In this document: in pieces, positions 19,799 to 30,917 of the stretch
Position numbering within the stretch: position 1 is the stretch's first letter
Layout of the letters: every line of letters begins with the position of its first letter
Source of the DNA: Chrysophaeum taylorii
Taxonomy: Eukaryota; Sar; Pelagophyceae; Pelagomonadales; Pelagomonadaceae
Assembly (NCBI GenBank): GCA_029834535.1
Contig: JAQMWT010000641.1
Span: 1 to 63,224, forward strand
DNA: 63,224 nt
Reading direction: 5' to 3'
Notes under the pieces: generated by a model
What the model was told of the DNA's origin: nothing
What the model saw: the letters and a program-made list of their open reading frames with translations, nothing else
Database searches by the model: none
Position numbers and translations under genes: made by a program

Positions 19799-20497
19799 TG
19801 TTGCGTAACAAGCATGTGTCGAACTTTAACCAAACACATACTGTGTCATGAAATTTTGCGTTTGTTCGGAAGGTACCACGGCAAGTGCAAAACCATTATT
19901 TAATTTCGGGAGCAACACTGGGGGATCTGTACCATCATCGTTTTATTCGTTAGGTTGGTTATTGGGGAGCTCGGAGTGCAAAGGAGTTTCCCGAGCTTGA
20001 CGACGAACGTTAGCATTCTGTGCTTTAGCATTTATGTGCTGCAGTAGCGGTTGATGAATATTATCGATTTCATCATCTTGGATAGATAGAAAAGTATGAA
20101 ACATATTTTCTGTTTCAGCAGTCCCCCTCTGCTCCGCATCACTGGGGGATGCTGCAGGAGCAGAAATTTCAACTTGATCCTTTTCTTCTATGACGTGAGA
20201 TTCTTTATCTGTCTCTAAAAGGTTCGAGATGGTGTTGGACATTGTATCAACTCGTGATAGGTATAGATGAACTTGAGTAGCTTCTTCGGGATCGAGAGAC
20301 TGTGTAGAAGCTTGAGAAGCGGTTGTCCAAAGGGTACTTAGTAAGCTCTTCATTTCTTCCTGTACCATTTTAGAGTCGGTAGAGGGATTAGGATTCGCTT
20401 CTTGTAATTTACTGAATAAATGGCGAAGACGGTCTACTTGAAAAGTAGCTCGATCCATTAATGACATTTTGGAGCGTGAGTTGCGATTAGTAGTAGA
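19799..20497 (-). pseudogene. Gag C-terminal part, element X
   Basis: Matches element Y 9,200-9,870. The open part 20,512-19,943 reads SKMSLMDRATFQVDRLRHLF, then a Ser/Glu-rich region with TLWTTASQASTQSLDPEEAT and PSDAEQRGTAETE. The first 15 or so residues of that frame are foreign: similarity to Y ends near 20,497, where the element is broken against a poly-C tract. A TAA-containing indel at about 19,940 separates it from the protease frame. Confidence 0.75.
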
Positions 20498-20857
20498 GAT
20501 AGCAAATTCCATTTAGGGTTAGAACCCCCCCCCCCCTTAACCTCACACTCACATTACAACCCCAAAATCGCAGTGTCGTACACCGTGCTGCTCTTTGTGT
20601 CGTTAGAGGACAGGGCGACAGGCAGCACTACCACTGCCACCATTCTCTACCAGAGGCACAGTGATTTTTACTGTTTTCTAGGTTTGGACCCAGTCCGGTA
20701 CTGGTAGAGAAACGTCCTCCGAAAGACATCTATCACGATCGACGTCTCGGACAAAGGCTCAGGATTTCCAGGCAAGAGCAATCTCCTGAAGTTCCTAAAG
20801 TTTAAAGACCGTAGTCAAGTTTCATTGCTTGTTACTGGTAAACAAGTGTGACAAAGT
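20498..20857 (+). other. Leader of the C-rich region, no gene seen
   Basis: Begins with a run of about 12 C at 20,528-20,540. No ORF of note. It could be the untranslated leader or terminal repeat of an unidentified element whose C-rich ORFs follow; I find no second copy of it in the window. Confidence 0.4.
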
Positions 20858-22835
20858 GTGAAAGGCAAACAACAACGCGCAAAACGCAACCCGAAAACGA
20901 TGGCGACTCACGACCCACAAGTCCCGAGTCTGGAAGTAGCGACGCAATTCGCTACACAACAAGCTCTCTGGCACCAGCTCCAAGCTGATTTGCAACTGTT
21001 CAAAGCTGATTTGGCTAATCAAAGAGCCAAACACGCTGCCGAAAATGCCGCGCCCGCCGCAAAAATCGCTGCCGCCGCACGAATCGAAGCTCAAGACGAG
21101 CAACTCGATCAGGACGAGCACCTCGATCAAGAAGTGCAACTCGAACAAGACGAGCAACTTGAACAAGCTCCCCAACCAGCTGTTCATGCGGCAACTCCCA
21201 TCGAGCACAAGCAAACTTCTCACGAAGTCGCGACCCAAAACCCGATCATCTCGATGGTCACCCCCCCTCATGCCGACAACACCACCGGATGTCAAACACC
21301 CCACGGCAAAGTCTCAGACCCCACTACCTTCCCTCCGGACCCAGGCATAGCCAAGGATACTCCACAACCTGGCACACCCCACATTCACGAGGACACTCCA
21401 TCTTGTTCGAATATCGCACCAGCGATGTTGAACACTCCACCACCAATAAACATTACTCCCTTCACTCCACCAACCCCACCGGAGCCCCACCTCCCTCACT
21501 GGAGCCTAACTCCCCACTATCGGCGACTCCCGCTACACCACCTATCCAAGTTCCCCAACATCCTCGTCAACCCCCTCGCCGCACCACTCATCTCCTTGAT
21601 GATCATGCCACCTACGGCCATGACGGCCCTGGCACATTCATCCCTGACCAAGCCCCCACCGCGGCTCAAGCTCCTGCCGCCCCACTGTCGGATTCCCTTG
21701 TCCGATATCCATCATCTTCCGCAAGTCATTCTCCTCGAGACTTTCCTCTCCATCCACAAGACCATGCCACCTACGGCCATGACGGCCCCGGCACTTACAT
21801 TTATACCACAGCTCTTTCCGCGGCTCTAGTTCCTGCCGCCCAACCATCGGACCCTCCTGACAGACCTTCATCACCCTTCGAAAGTCGCTGTTCCCCCGAT
21901 TTGCACCTCCACCCGCGTGACTATGCATTCCACGACTACGACCATTCCTCCGTCCCCACTCAAGCCAACACCCACCTCCTTTCTCAAAGTTCCAATGCAC
22001 CTCCGTCTGAGCTGAGCTCCAACGCGAGTTGGCCACAACTAAGGCTGCACTCCGCTCCCAAACCGCTGAATTGGTCGCAACCAAGGCCATGCTCATTCGC
22101 AAGGATGACACTTTGTCCTCCACAGCCAACAAACTCATCATTACCGACGCCGCCCTGGCTTTCGCCATTGCCCAGCTCGCCATCCAAGCCAACGAACTGG
22201 TCTCCACCCAAGCCGAACTCCATCTCACCCACACCCAGCTCAAGGCACTCGAAACTGCCCACGCTGACATCCGCAGCTCCCACCTTGAAACCAACGCCGT
22301 CCTCCAAACCATTCTCACCTCCTTGGATGCCACCCACCCCACCCAAGATGCTGCATCGCATCTTTTACCTCCTTTCCCCATCCACAACCAACCCTCATCC
22401 CCTTCCGAACCAACCTCCAATGCCTCTCCCCCGATTCTCCCCGAGTATCATCACCACCTCCACGGATGCCCCGGACCTGGTTCTCCTGGTTCACCACCCA
22501 CTCCGTCTCTCTGTTCTCAGCCCCCCGCCATCTCTGGCCCCTCCTCCTCTACCCACTCCCTCTTCGCCTCTTTGGCACCCCCTGAACCCCTTTGCACCCG
22601 CTCGCCTTATCAGCTACCTGGTTCATTCCAACTCGACCACATCCCCGCGTCCGAGTTGCGAGGGCGTACATTCAACACCGGCGACCGTACCCCTACCACC
22701 AGCGACGATCACCACGTGCAAAGTCCCACCAAGAATCAAGACCACCCACATAAAAAGTCGACAAGTTCCGAACTATCAAAAGACAGCTCTTGCCATATGG
22801 TCATGCTCACCATCATGCTACCACGACATGCATAA
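20858..22835 (+). pseudogene. C-rich low-complexity gene, part 1 (coiled coil, Pro-rich, 53-residue repeats)
   Basis: ATG at 20,858 or 20,900 opens a frame whose first 120 residues look genuinely coding: a helical, Gln/Lys/Ala-rich stretch (FATQQALWHQLQADLQLFKA), then acidic Gln/Glu/Asp repeats. A Pro/Thr/Ser-rich region follows. Between 21,400 and 21,590 the likely coding frame shifts to the one holding an in-frame 53-residue repeat, DHATYGHDGPGT. By 22,010 it shifts again to a frame with clean heptads (TAELVATKAMLIRKDDTLSS), another coiled coil. No catalytic motif is recognised. Coiled coil plus Pro-rich linkers would fit a retroelement gag or structural protein; this is inference only. Confidence 0.4.
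21601..22077 (+). repeat. Three 159-bp tandem repeats
   Basis: GAYCATGCCACCTACGGCCA recurs at 21,601 and 21,760, and a more diverged version (GACTATGCATTCCACGAC) at 21,919, each 159 bp apart. The length is 53 codons, so the reading frame is preserved across units, which argues that the frame starting near 21,289 is or was translated. Confidence 0.85.
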
Positions 22836-25800
22836 GGCCTTCTTCTCTCTTCGGGCACAACGGCCCAGGAAGCACTCTTGTCGAAGAAACACCAAGCCAC
22901 CTCGATCCCACTTTCGACAAGTCAAAGAAAAAGACAAAGACACCACGAGATGTTCCCGAGTATTACGCCTACATCGACTATGGCAACCACACCCAAGAAT
23001 CTAAGGCTCCGCCGTATTCTATGCCCCGGGCACAAGAGCCGCAGGCCACTGACAACATCCCCTCTGATTCAGCCCCCTGGTATGATGCGTACAGCGAAGT
23101 AGCAATACCCACTTCACTAGTCTCGAAGATGGTCTCCTCGACCATTCCAGATCAGCCGCCTGATCCAAGCACAACCAATGACCCCGCAATGCCGAATCCA
23201 CAAGGACAAGACTCGCTGTCGACGGTCCCACGGTCACCATACTCGCAGGCACTCACCACACCTGCAGGTATCATCTCAGATTCACCAGGCACTCCCACCT
23301 TGTTCGATATCTCTCGATCAGCAGCTCCCGATCACTTCGAAGCTGGTTCCGCCTCGCCGCCTCCCCTCCTCGAAGACAGGCGCGCACTGCCGCTCACCGG
23401 CGCTTGCTGCTGCACCCACCATCCACCTTCTCGGTCGGATGCACTGGATGACACTACTCAGCAGGTTGCATGGACCCATATGCGACCACCAAGTAACGAT
23501 TTGATGTATGTCCTCGCACGAGCACCAGTCGCAGCACCTGATCACCCGCGCCCCAACTTTCGGTCAGAGGACGCACTCCTTTCGGCTGCCCATCCATGTC
23601 TCACCGCGACCAAGCCTCTGGAAACCTTTCCCCATGGCTGCAGTAACAGACGAAGATTTCGAGAGTTCTGAACGACGCGATCAGCCGCAAACTATGCACG
23701 ATTCCATTGCGACCACTTCGGTCCTGTATGTCCCCTTGCATATCTCTCTTCTGGACGCCACATGCTTGCGCTGCCTCCGGAAAATCGACGTTGCGCTCTC
23801 AGGAAACATTCTCCGCGCACTATGCACAGACTCGCTTCAACTGAACCACTTCTGTAAGCATTTTCGCATCACTGGAATGCACGACAAACGTTCCACGCTA
23901 GCTGCCGGCTCCACCACAAACATGCACCCAAGTCACGAACGTTGCCTCCCTCAAAAGCGTCTTATCGCTCAGCACGTCACTCCTCATTTGAGGGCGCATG
24001 TCACATGCCCGCACCTTCGAATGCTCTACACGCCCAAGGGCAACCCTGGTCACTACGGCACTCACTGCTCTGGTCCCAGCATCTCCGCTATTGAGGATGC
24101 ACCCAGCAGGACTGACCCTTACAACGGTTACATCGCCCTTGGTTCTACTGCACTCTCCTTCGGCGACCCCTCCTTTCGAATTCCCGCACTGGACCCCAAG
24201 CATTTCAGGCCGGATACTCTCCACCACGGGATCTCAGCTCACGCGCCCATCTGCCCTACCTTGCAGACAGGTCAGCCGCGAGCCACACTCCTTTTGGCAC
24301 TGACTTCGGACCACCCGCATCACGCGCTTTCGCTCTTGGAGCACGACACGCTTTTTGATGCTCTCCGCGTCACCGCATCTAACACCACGACACTCGTCAT
24401 TTCCACCGACACCCCGCGCCGCAAAATATCTCACGACCTTCAGATCACCAACATAAATCGCTCGCGCCCGCGCCACGTCGCGCACGCCTTATGAGGGCGT
24501 ATTTCAATTGGTGACCCTCAGGTCTATTGATGCATTTTCCGACGTCCGACTTTGAACATACAAGTCACTTTATGGCAATCCCCAACGCCAAGACGTCGGA
24601 AGCTGCGCAATCATGTCTCTGGAACTCCAAGGCAACAGAAACTGCCAGACAAGAAAGCACTCAACTCTCAACAGCTGCTCAACAGCTACTCATAATCTCG
24701 CACATAGCAACCAGTACTATCTCGCAGTCTCTATTGGACGACAAGACGAAAGATAAGACCACAACGGCCAGCTACACCAGCCAGCTCATTGATGTAGCAG
24801 ACGAGACAACGCAAACCAGCTGCACAGCACGGTCCCAGACTATGCAGACGATGCTCAGGTCCAACGCCCAATTACTCGACCACGCAAACGTTCTGTCACC
24901 TGACCTTGCACTGCGACTGGCTCCTGTCTCATTCATAACTGATGCACTCCATCCGATGGACCAATCCCTAAGAAATGTCCCGCTCGCAGAAGCACCACCA
25001 CAGGACACAAAGGTACATCATGAAGACACAGGTAAGCGCACCACGATCATACGCACAAGCTCATTGCGCCTATCCGATCACGACGAGACGAAGCTACAGC
25101 TTTGCTTGACCCCTTCGCCCCTGGAAGACAAAGGCCGCCTCTCAGCCTCCCAGGTACCTGGCCCTTCCCTGTCGCTGCAATCCGCATTAGCACAGACGAT
25201 CTCGCCTCCCTGCACGACTGCAGATCAGGAACAAGCCAATTTCAGCATTCTGCAGAGTTATGCGCACCGCTGGAATCTTACCAGCACGGCCACCTCAGCC
25301 AGTCAGGTCACTGCACCACCTCGGTCTCCCCTGACACCATGTCGACGTATCGCTCATTCGCGACTACCCCAAGTCATCTAATGGACGACTATGATCTCGA
25401 GCATGAAATCATCGCAGCGCTTGAATCATACCCAAGAAGGAATCCTACGTTGGAGTCACCTCAGCCAATCCCACAGGAACTTTGGCCACCAGACGCCGCC
25501 CATGTGCTCATGGTTTATCCATTGGTTTCCTCCAAAGCATTTGACTGCAGCAGAGACAAAATGCAACCTTCCCATGCGACAATAACCGCATACTCGTTTG
25601 GGACACAAGCATACAACTTCATGTCATTTGTTTACGCCCGTAGTACCGCTACACACGGCAACCAAGATAGAAGTGGACTGCGTTCCACCCTCATCTCTGA
25701 GCGCCACCCCCGACATGCTGCTCCCGGCACTACTAGCCAGTCCCACCACGTCTGATTCAGCTTCCATCCCTTTGTATGACGTCATATGTCATATTCCGAT

Positions 25801-25940
25801 TAAAGCCCAGACACCGCACAGGCTACAATGCACTCGCGACGGCACGCTCACCGCCCCTTTCGGTTTAGACTACAAACCTTGCGCCATACCCATGGTACAC
25901 TCGCAGCCAACTGAGACGCACGCTCGCTTGTCGCACAGTA
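22790..25940 (+). other. C-rich region, part 2: long ORFs of unknown nature
   Basis: Overlapping plus-strand ORFs of 293 (22,790-23,671), 328 (23,508-24,494) and 284 codons (24,527-25,381) plus 217 (25,102-25,755). Composition is strongly C over G on the plus strand, which removes stop codons from several frames at once, so ORF length alone is weak evidence. Predicted products are rich in Ser, Thr, Pro, His and Arg, with no domain, signal peptide or catalytic motif that I recognise. The words GAGGGCGTA or close variants recur at about 22,660, 24,492 and 26,470 and may be relics of a repeat. Confidence 0.35.
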
Positions 25941-26303
25941 ACTAACTAACTTCAGACCTCTCCCGAGCATGGGAGCCAGGCCGTACCGACAGGAGCCAGT
26001 CCGGAATCACGGGCCTGTAGACGAGGGGCGCCGAAAGGTGGGTCGGCGGAGAGTGATCATCAAGCTTGTCGCCATGCGACGAGGAGACCGCGATGTAACT
26101 GACAACCAACTCGTCGATAACCTTCCGTCTGCGCCCCGCGGCCATACCCCGTCCCACTGCGAACGTTCCGGCTGCCAACCGGCCCGCCCGGGAGGCGAAT
26201 AGGTGCCAACCTACGCCGGGAGGGCGGATGCCCTCGCAAGGCTCAGGATTCATGAGGCACCGTCCTCCATCGCAACCATGCGGTTGGCGATCAGGGTAAG
26301 GGA
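25941..26303 (-). mobile_element. Short interspersed element, copy 2 (full length)
   Basis: Flanked by a 9-bp target duplication CGCACAGTA (25,932-25,940 and 26,304-26,312). On the minus strand it starts CCCTTACCCTGATCGCC and ends with (TTAG)n. It contains the 103-codon ORF described for copy 5. Confidence 0.93.
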
Positions 26304-28022
26304 CGCACAGTACGATGCCAAAACAACTTTCGATTCATGATACGCAGAACACTGTCGTCTCAGCCACCGCTGAAGCGCCTCCTCCGACCGCCGCCCGGCT
26401 CTGCGCTCGTTACGCAATCATGGTCTCTCGGTCTCGCCGGCAATTCGAAGATTTCACCCAGTTCGAATTACGAGGGCGTATTAGTATTCCACCGACGACA
26501 AGATTCGTTTCGATTCGTATCAGTTATGCCTCCTATGGCTACTCTGGCTACATCGGAACACAATTCACGGCACGTACCGAAGTCCTTCTTTCTAAGGACC
26601 TCTGTCACACGCCAAAACCTGATGAGTATTCGTCGTTCTTCCCCGCTTCGACGCGACTCCCGACGACCAAATCCCCGACGATTTGTGATGACACTAAGTT
26701 CCGTCATCAATGCAATTCAGAGCCTCCCACGCTCTTCCGTCAATCTCTTGCAGGTCACACCTCTCAAGTTTCAGCATTCCACCCTCGCTCGATTTTATCC
26801 AGCATGCTGCCATATGCAAACGAAGTTCTATCACGCCAACGCCACACGTCGCAGTTATCACCAGTCTCGCGCAATAAATGCCCGCCACCAAATGATAGCC
26901 GCACGCAGAATCCTTTGCTCACCTCTTTTCACGTCCCTCCCAGCACTATGCTTGACGTTGAAGCTCTGCACCACTATGGTTCGGTTACAACACAACTTAC
27001 CACGAAATCCTCGTCCAGTTCTGATCATATCTCGCATCTGTCGACATTGTTATCGGAATCATGCTTCGGACACAGCTCAGACTGCACTAGCGTATTACGC
27101 TCCTATGACGCACTCGGTTCGCTCCTCTCCGTTCGCACTGCAGGTTCCATCCTGCAGAACTCTGAGCCCAACAGCCGCCATTGCGTTTCGCACCCAGTCG
27201 ACGCTTTCCGTAGCACCCGCGAGGATAACTCCCAATCTCCACTGGTTGGACACGCGCTCTGCTCTAAGCATTCCACCGAATCTCACTGCCGCACACCGCT
27301 AGCCCCACCCAGTTGTGTTACGAATCAAGGGAAGTTAACTGCCATGACTATTTACTTCTTCATTCCCACACACTCGCTGCTAGCCACAGTCTCGCATGAC
27401 TCATTACCGGACAGTTCTCGCATTATGGACAGGACCTCACATCATGTCCATTCTTCGGACATCGCCCGTCCACAGATCAATCCTCTCTTGAAACACACAC
27501 TCCCTACACGTGTATACTGTACAGCTCTCGCATATCGACAACACCCTTCTGTCGAATGTCTCCCCTTTCAGTCACTGCACGATTCACCAGGGATGCACCA
27601 CGCTCCCTCGCGCTTGTATATCAAGGTTAGTTTGATTCTGGTGAAAACGCTTCGTTTGATTCTGATGAAAACGACTCCGGACATGAAATGAATGGATCAG
27701 TCGATTGTCACAGTTCAGGATTACGTTGCAACATAGAACACGCACGATGCGACTTTGACCATACCTTCGAAGTCAACCTTCCCCCTGGCACGGACACTAT
27801 CTTCAAGCAGTCCATCGCCTTCAGGCATTCTCTTCTGTTGCCCGACCCTTCTGCATTTTCAGAACAGGGCACCGACTCGTCAGCACAGGACACACGCCTG
27901 TATCCACCATCATACTCGATACACTCGCAAACCTCAGTCTCCGCCCAATCATCTTTCGGTGATAGCCACTGGCGACTTACACGAGACTACGAACCCAAGT
28001 CTACAACTTTGGAGTTTTCATA
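26304..28022 (+). other. C-rich region, part 3
   Basis: Continuation of the C-rich tract beyond the short element. The longest frame is 458 codons (26,315-27,691), overlapped by a 321-codon frame (26,337-27,302), so frame choice is ambiguous. Near 27,640-27,680 there is a short duplication (TTTGATTCTGRTGAAAACG twice). No domain is recognised. The AT content is higher than in part 1 and the Pro bias weaker. Confidence 0.35.
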
Positions 28023-28379
28023 ACTTAACTAACTTCAGACCTCTCCCGAGCATGGGAGCCAGGCCGGACCGACAGGCGCCAGTCCGGAACCACGGGCCTG
28101 TAGACGAGGGGCGCCGAAAGGTGGGTCGGCGGAGAGTGATCATCAAGCTTGTCGCCATGCGACGAAGAGACCGCGATGTGACTGACAACCAACTCGTCGA
28201 TAACCTTCCGTCTGCGCCCCCCGGCCATACCCCGTCCTACTGCGAACGTTCCGGCTGCCAACAGGCCCGCCCGGGAGGCGAATAGGTGCCAACCTACGCC
28301 GGGAGGGCGGATGCCCTCGCAAGGCTCAGGATTCATGAGGCACCGTCCTCCATCGCAACCACGCGGTCGGCGATCAGGG
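28023..28379 (-). mobile_element. Short interspersed element, copy 3
   Basis: Flanked by a 15-bp target duplication with one mismatch: TTTGGAGTTTTCATA (28,008-28,022) and TTTGGAGTTTCCATA (28,380-28,394). 5' end lacks the first few bases. Same body and TTAG tail as the other copies; the target was the C-rich region, which therefore extends to about 28,455. Confidence 0.93.
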
Positions 28380-28455
28380 TTTGGAGTTTCCATATTTATG
28401 GCCAACCCCAGACAACTTTATAACGATATCGTCATCGCACTGCGATTATCCGCAC

Positions 28456-28807
28456 AAGTGCAGGCCAGTAAGTTTACCTAGTCCGAATCTCTAACCCCAG
28501 TAAGTTCACCTGGTCACCTGGTCCCAGTAAGTTCACCTGGTCAGTAAGTTCACCTAGTCCAAATCTCTAACCCCAGTAAGTTCGGCGTAAACCCACTCGT
28601 GCTCACACCCACTCCTTTGAGCTCGTCGCTCTCACCCCCGCCAATCCAAGCTGCTTTGATCCACGCACGCGCCGCCAGCCCTTGAGTTTACTCTAAAAAC
28701 CCCAGTAAGTTCACCTGGTCTCAGTAAGCTCACCTGGTCACTATATTCACATAGTCCCAATCTCTAACCCCAGTAAGTTCACCTGGTCCCAGTAAGTTCA
28801 CCTACAG
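28456..28807. repeat. CAGTAAGTTCACCTGG minisatellite (module A)
   Basis: Irregular repeats of CAGTAAGTTCACCTGGTCC and CAATCTCTAACCCCAGTAAG, with a non-repeated insert around 28,585-28,690. The same repeats are in module B (29,520-29,865) and, reversed, in module C (59,785-60,125). Confidence 0.9.
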
Positions 28808-29400
28808 TGCGCGTGTAGACGCCGGGAGGGGGCTTATCGGTATTGCGCAGCACGTGTGGGGTAGGGTGGAGTCGTCGACTCAGAAGAGCATATTCTCGGG
28901 GTTGCCGATCGACAGAGAGCCACGTAGCGCTGGACGTGACGGAAGACGGGCTTGGGCAAGAGGACGCCGACCTCGCGGGGCGTCTGGCCCTGGCTCTTGT
29001 TGATCGTTTGGCGTAGGCGGGCCTTAAGGATACAGGTTGGAGGAGCCTCGGTGACAACGACACGATCGATCATGTATCTGGTACCGTTGCAGTGGCCGTG
29101 GGACGGGTCGAGGTTGCGAAGACCTTAAGCTCGCGCTCAAAGTCAGCATGCCGTTGGTTGTCAGGGAGTTGAAAACTCGACTGTAAAGAACGAGGCGTCG
29201 TCTTCCGACCCAACCTAGTCTACCGAAAAAGAACTCCGACGCCTCGTCTCCGGGAAAAAAAGGCCGCGGTCATGCGCGCGTTGTCAGCATCGACAACATC
29301 GTTTCGACGGGGCGTGAGAATGGCGCGCTGAAAGAGCCGCCGCGGGTCGTGGAAATAGTCTGCGAGGTCGCCGTAGACGGCTTGGAGGATCGATGGCTGG
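28808..29400 (-). pseudogene. Helitron Pif1-like helicase, C-terminal fragment (module A)
   Basis: Reading minus: AVYGDLADYFHDPRRLF, then AILTPRRNDVVDADNARM (helicase motif around the AILTP sequence), then RNLDPSHGHCNGTRYMIDRV in another frame, then INKSQGQTPREVGVLLPKPVF and YVALCRSATPR, the motif VI region typical of Helitron Rep-helicases. The NKSQGQT and the Arg of the last motif are present, but the canonical Ser-Arg of YVALSR is Cys-Arg. A poly-A run and frameshifts between 29,100 and 29,280 break the frame. No Rep or N-terminal helicase half. Confidence 0.82.
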
Positions 29401-29429
29401 CTCGCGGGCCTACCTGATCCTTACCCTAA

Positions 29430-29492
29430 ATCGGGGGACAAACAAACAGACAGACAGACAAACAAACAAACAAACAAACAGACAAACATCTG
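29430..29492. repeat. (CAAA/CAGA)n microsatellite
   Basis: Tandem tetranucleotides at the 5' side of Helitron-tail module A. Related tracts lie at about 30,593-30,625 and 59,133-59,177, always at the same place in the module. Confidence 0.93.
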
Positions 29493-29509
29493 TCGATTAG
29501 TAGTAAGGA

Positions 29510-30644
29510 CAAGTGCAGGCCAGTAAGTTCACCTAGTCCCAATCTCTAACCCCAGTAAGTTCACCTGTTCCCGTTAAGTCCACCTAGTCCCAATCTCTAA
29601 CCTCAGTAAATTCGGCGTAAACCCACTCGTGCTCACATCCACTCACCCCACTCTCATTTGAACTCGTCGCTCTCACCCCCGCCAATCTGAGCTGCTTTGA
29701 TCCGCACACGCCGCTAACCTTTGAGTTTACTCTAAAAACCCCAGTAAGTTCACTTGGTCCCAGTAAGTTCGCCTGGTCACTAAAGTTCACCTAGTCCCAA
29801 TCTCTAACCTCCGTAAGTTCACCTGGTTCCAGTAAGTTCACCTGGCCCCAGTAAGTTCACCTACAGTGCGCGTGTAGACGCCGGGAGGGGGCTTATCGGT
29901 ATTGCGCAGCACGTGTGGGGTAGGGTGGAGTCGTCGACCCAGATGAGTATATCCTCGGGGTTGCCGATCGACAGAGAGCCACGTAGAGCTGGACGTGGCA
30001 GAAGACGGGCTTGGGCAAGAGGACGCCGACCTCGCGGGGCGTCTGGCCCTGGCTCTTGTTGATCGTTTGGCGTCGGCGGGCCTTAAAGGATACAGGTTGG
30101 AGGAGCCTCGGTGACACGACATGATCGATCATGTATCTGGTACCGTTGCAGTGGCCGTACGACGGGTCGAGGTCGCGAAGACCTTAAGCTCGCGCTCAAA
30201 GTCAGCATGCCGTTGGTTGTCAGGGAGTCGAAAACTCGACTGAAAAGAGCGAGGCGTCGTCTTCCGACCCAACCTAGTCGGCCGAATAGAACTCCGACAC
30301 CTCGTATCCGGGAAAAAAAGGCCGCGGTCATGCGCGCGTTGTCAGCATCGACAACATCGTTTCGACGGGGCGTGAGAATAGCGCGCTAAAACAGCCGCCG
30401 CGGGTCGTGGAAACAGTCTGCGAGGTCGCCGTAGACGGCTTGGAGGATCACTGTCTGGCTCGCGCGCCTACCTGATCCTTACCCTAAATCGGGGGACAAA
30501 CGCCCGTCAGGCACATCCCTCCTACCCCACAAACCACCCACATCCTTCATGCCCCCCCCACACACACCCCTCTTAGCAGTCGACATTTAAAGACAAACAA
30601 ACAGACAAACAAACAGACAAACATCTGTCGATTAGTAGTAAGGA
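29510..30644 (-). mobile_element. Helitron-tail module B
   Basis: Second copy, head-to-tail with module A. The helicase fragment is at about 29,867-30,470 (NKSQGQTPREVGVLLPKPVF, YVALCRSATPR) and is again frameshifted. It contains an extra insert at about 30,503-30,592 not present in A or C, which ends with CCCCTCTTAGCAGTCGAC (30,567-30,584), a word also found at 54,760-54,777. Confidence 0.7.
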
Positions 30645-30771
30645 ACAAAAAGGGCGGAAGGGTAAGGAAGGAAAGAAAGAGGGAAAGCCGTATTACGGAG
30701 AGAAAACCCTCGTGTAGAGATACGTGTGAAAATGTTCCAGTGTCGCACACATAATAGTGTAGCTCTCTGGA
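30645..30771 (-). mobile_element. Copia LTR fragment (first 127 bp)
   Basis: Matches the first part of the LTR, starting at TCCAGAGAG on the minus strand at 30,771 and ending where module B begins. It lies head-on against a plus-strand ORF3 end. Confidence 0.85.
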
Positions 30772-30917
30772 GCAACATTACAGCACGCTCGACGTCATAA
30801 TTAATTTGTCCTGTTTTGTTGTTGTTTGTTCCATTGTTCACTGTTCTCATGTATATTGCACAAGTTCCGCCTCAAGAACGTCTCAGATGCATAAATCGTT
30901 TTCACACGTTGAGGGGG
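30772..30917 (+). pseudogene. ORF3 C-terminal remnant with polypurine tract
   Basis: Matches the end of ORF3 in element Z (46,965-47,101): the membrane segment around LFVPLFTV, then IAQVPPQER, then the polypurine tract GAGGGGG at 30,911-30,917, directly followed by an LTR start. This fixes the LTR edge and shows that the tract and LTR lie immediately after, and partly overlap, the ORF3 end. An in-frame stop lies near 30,800. Confidence 0.75.

Larger units (their letters stand above)
12133..20497 (-). mobile_element. Copia-like element X with methyltransferase and ORF3
   Basis: On the minus strand: gag end (20,497-19,800), protease (to 19,130), in-frame TGA region, methyltransferase (19,122-17,262), integrase and reverse transcriptase (17,083-14,522), reverse transcriptase and RNase H (14,652-13,213), ORF3 (13,102-12,133). 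The 5' LTR and gag N-terminus are missing; the element breaks near 20,497 against a poly-C tract. At the other end it runs into the shared LTR. It has several frameshifts and is not coding-competent as a whole. Confidence 0.88.
28456..29509 (-). mobile_element. Helitron-tail module A
   Basis: A roughly 1.05-kb unit found three times (also 29,510-30,644 minus and 59,113-60,131 plus). In helicase orientation: TACTACTAATCGACAGATG, a (TTTG/TCTG)n microsatellite, TTTGTCCCCCGATTTAGGG, the C-terminal part of a Pif1-like helicase, and a minisatellite of GTGAACTTACTGGGACCAG units ending CTGGCCTGCACTTGT. Helitron origin is inferred from the helicase. Typical Helitron ends (5' TC, 3' hairpin and CTRR) are not evident. 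Confidence 0.7.

Noticed and set aside
21638..22420. 260-codon minus-strand ORF rich in Trp, Gly and Ser
   Set aside because: It reads the complement of Pro-rich coding sequence; the composition is a by-product of the C-rich plus strand.
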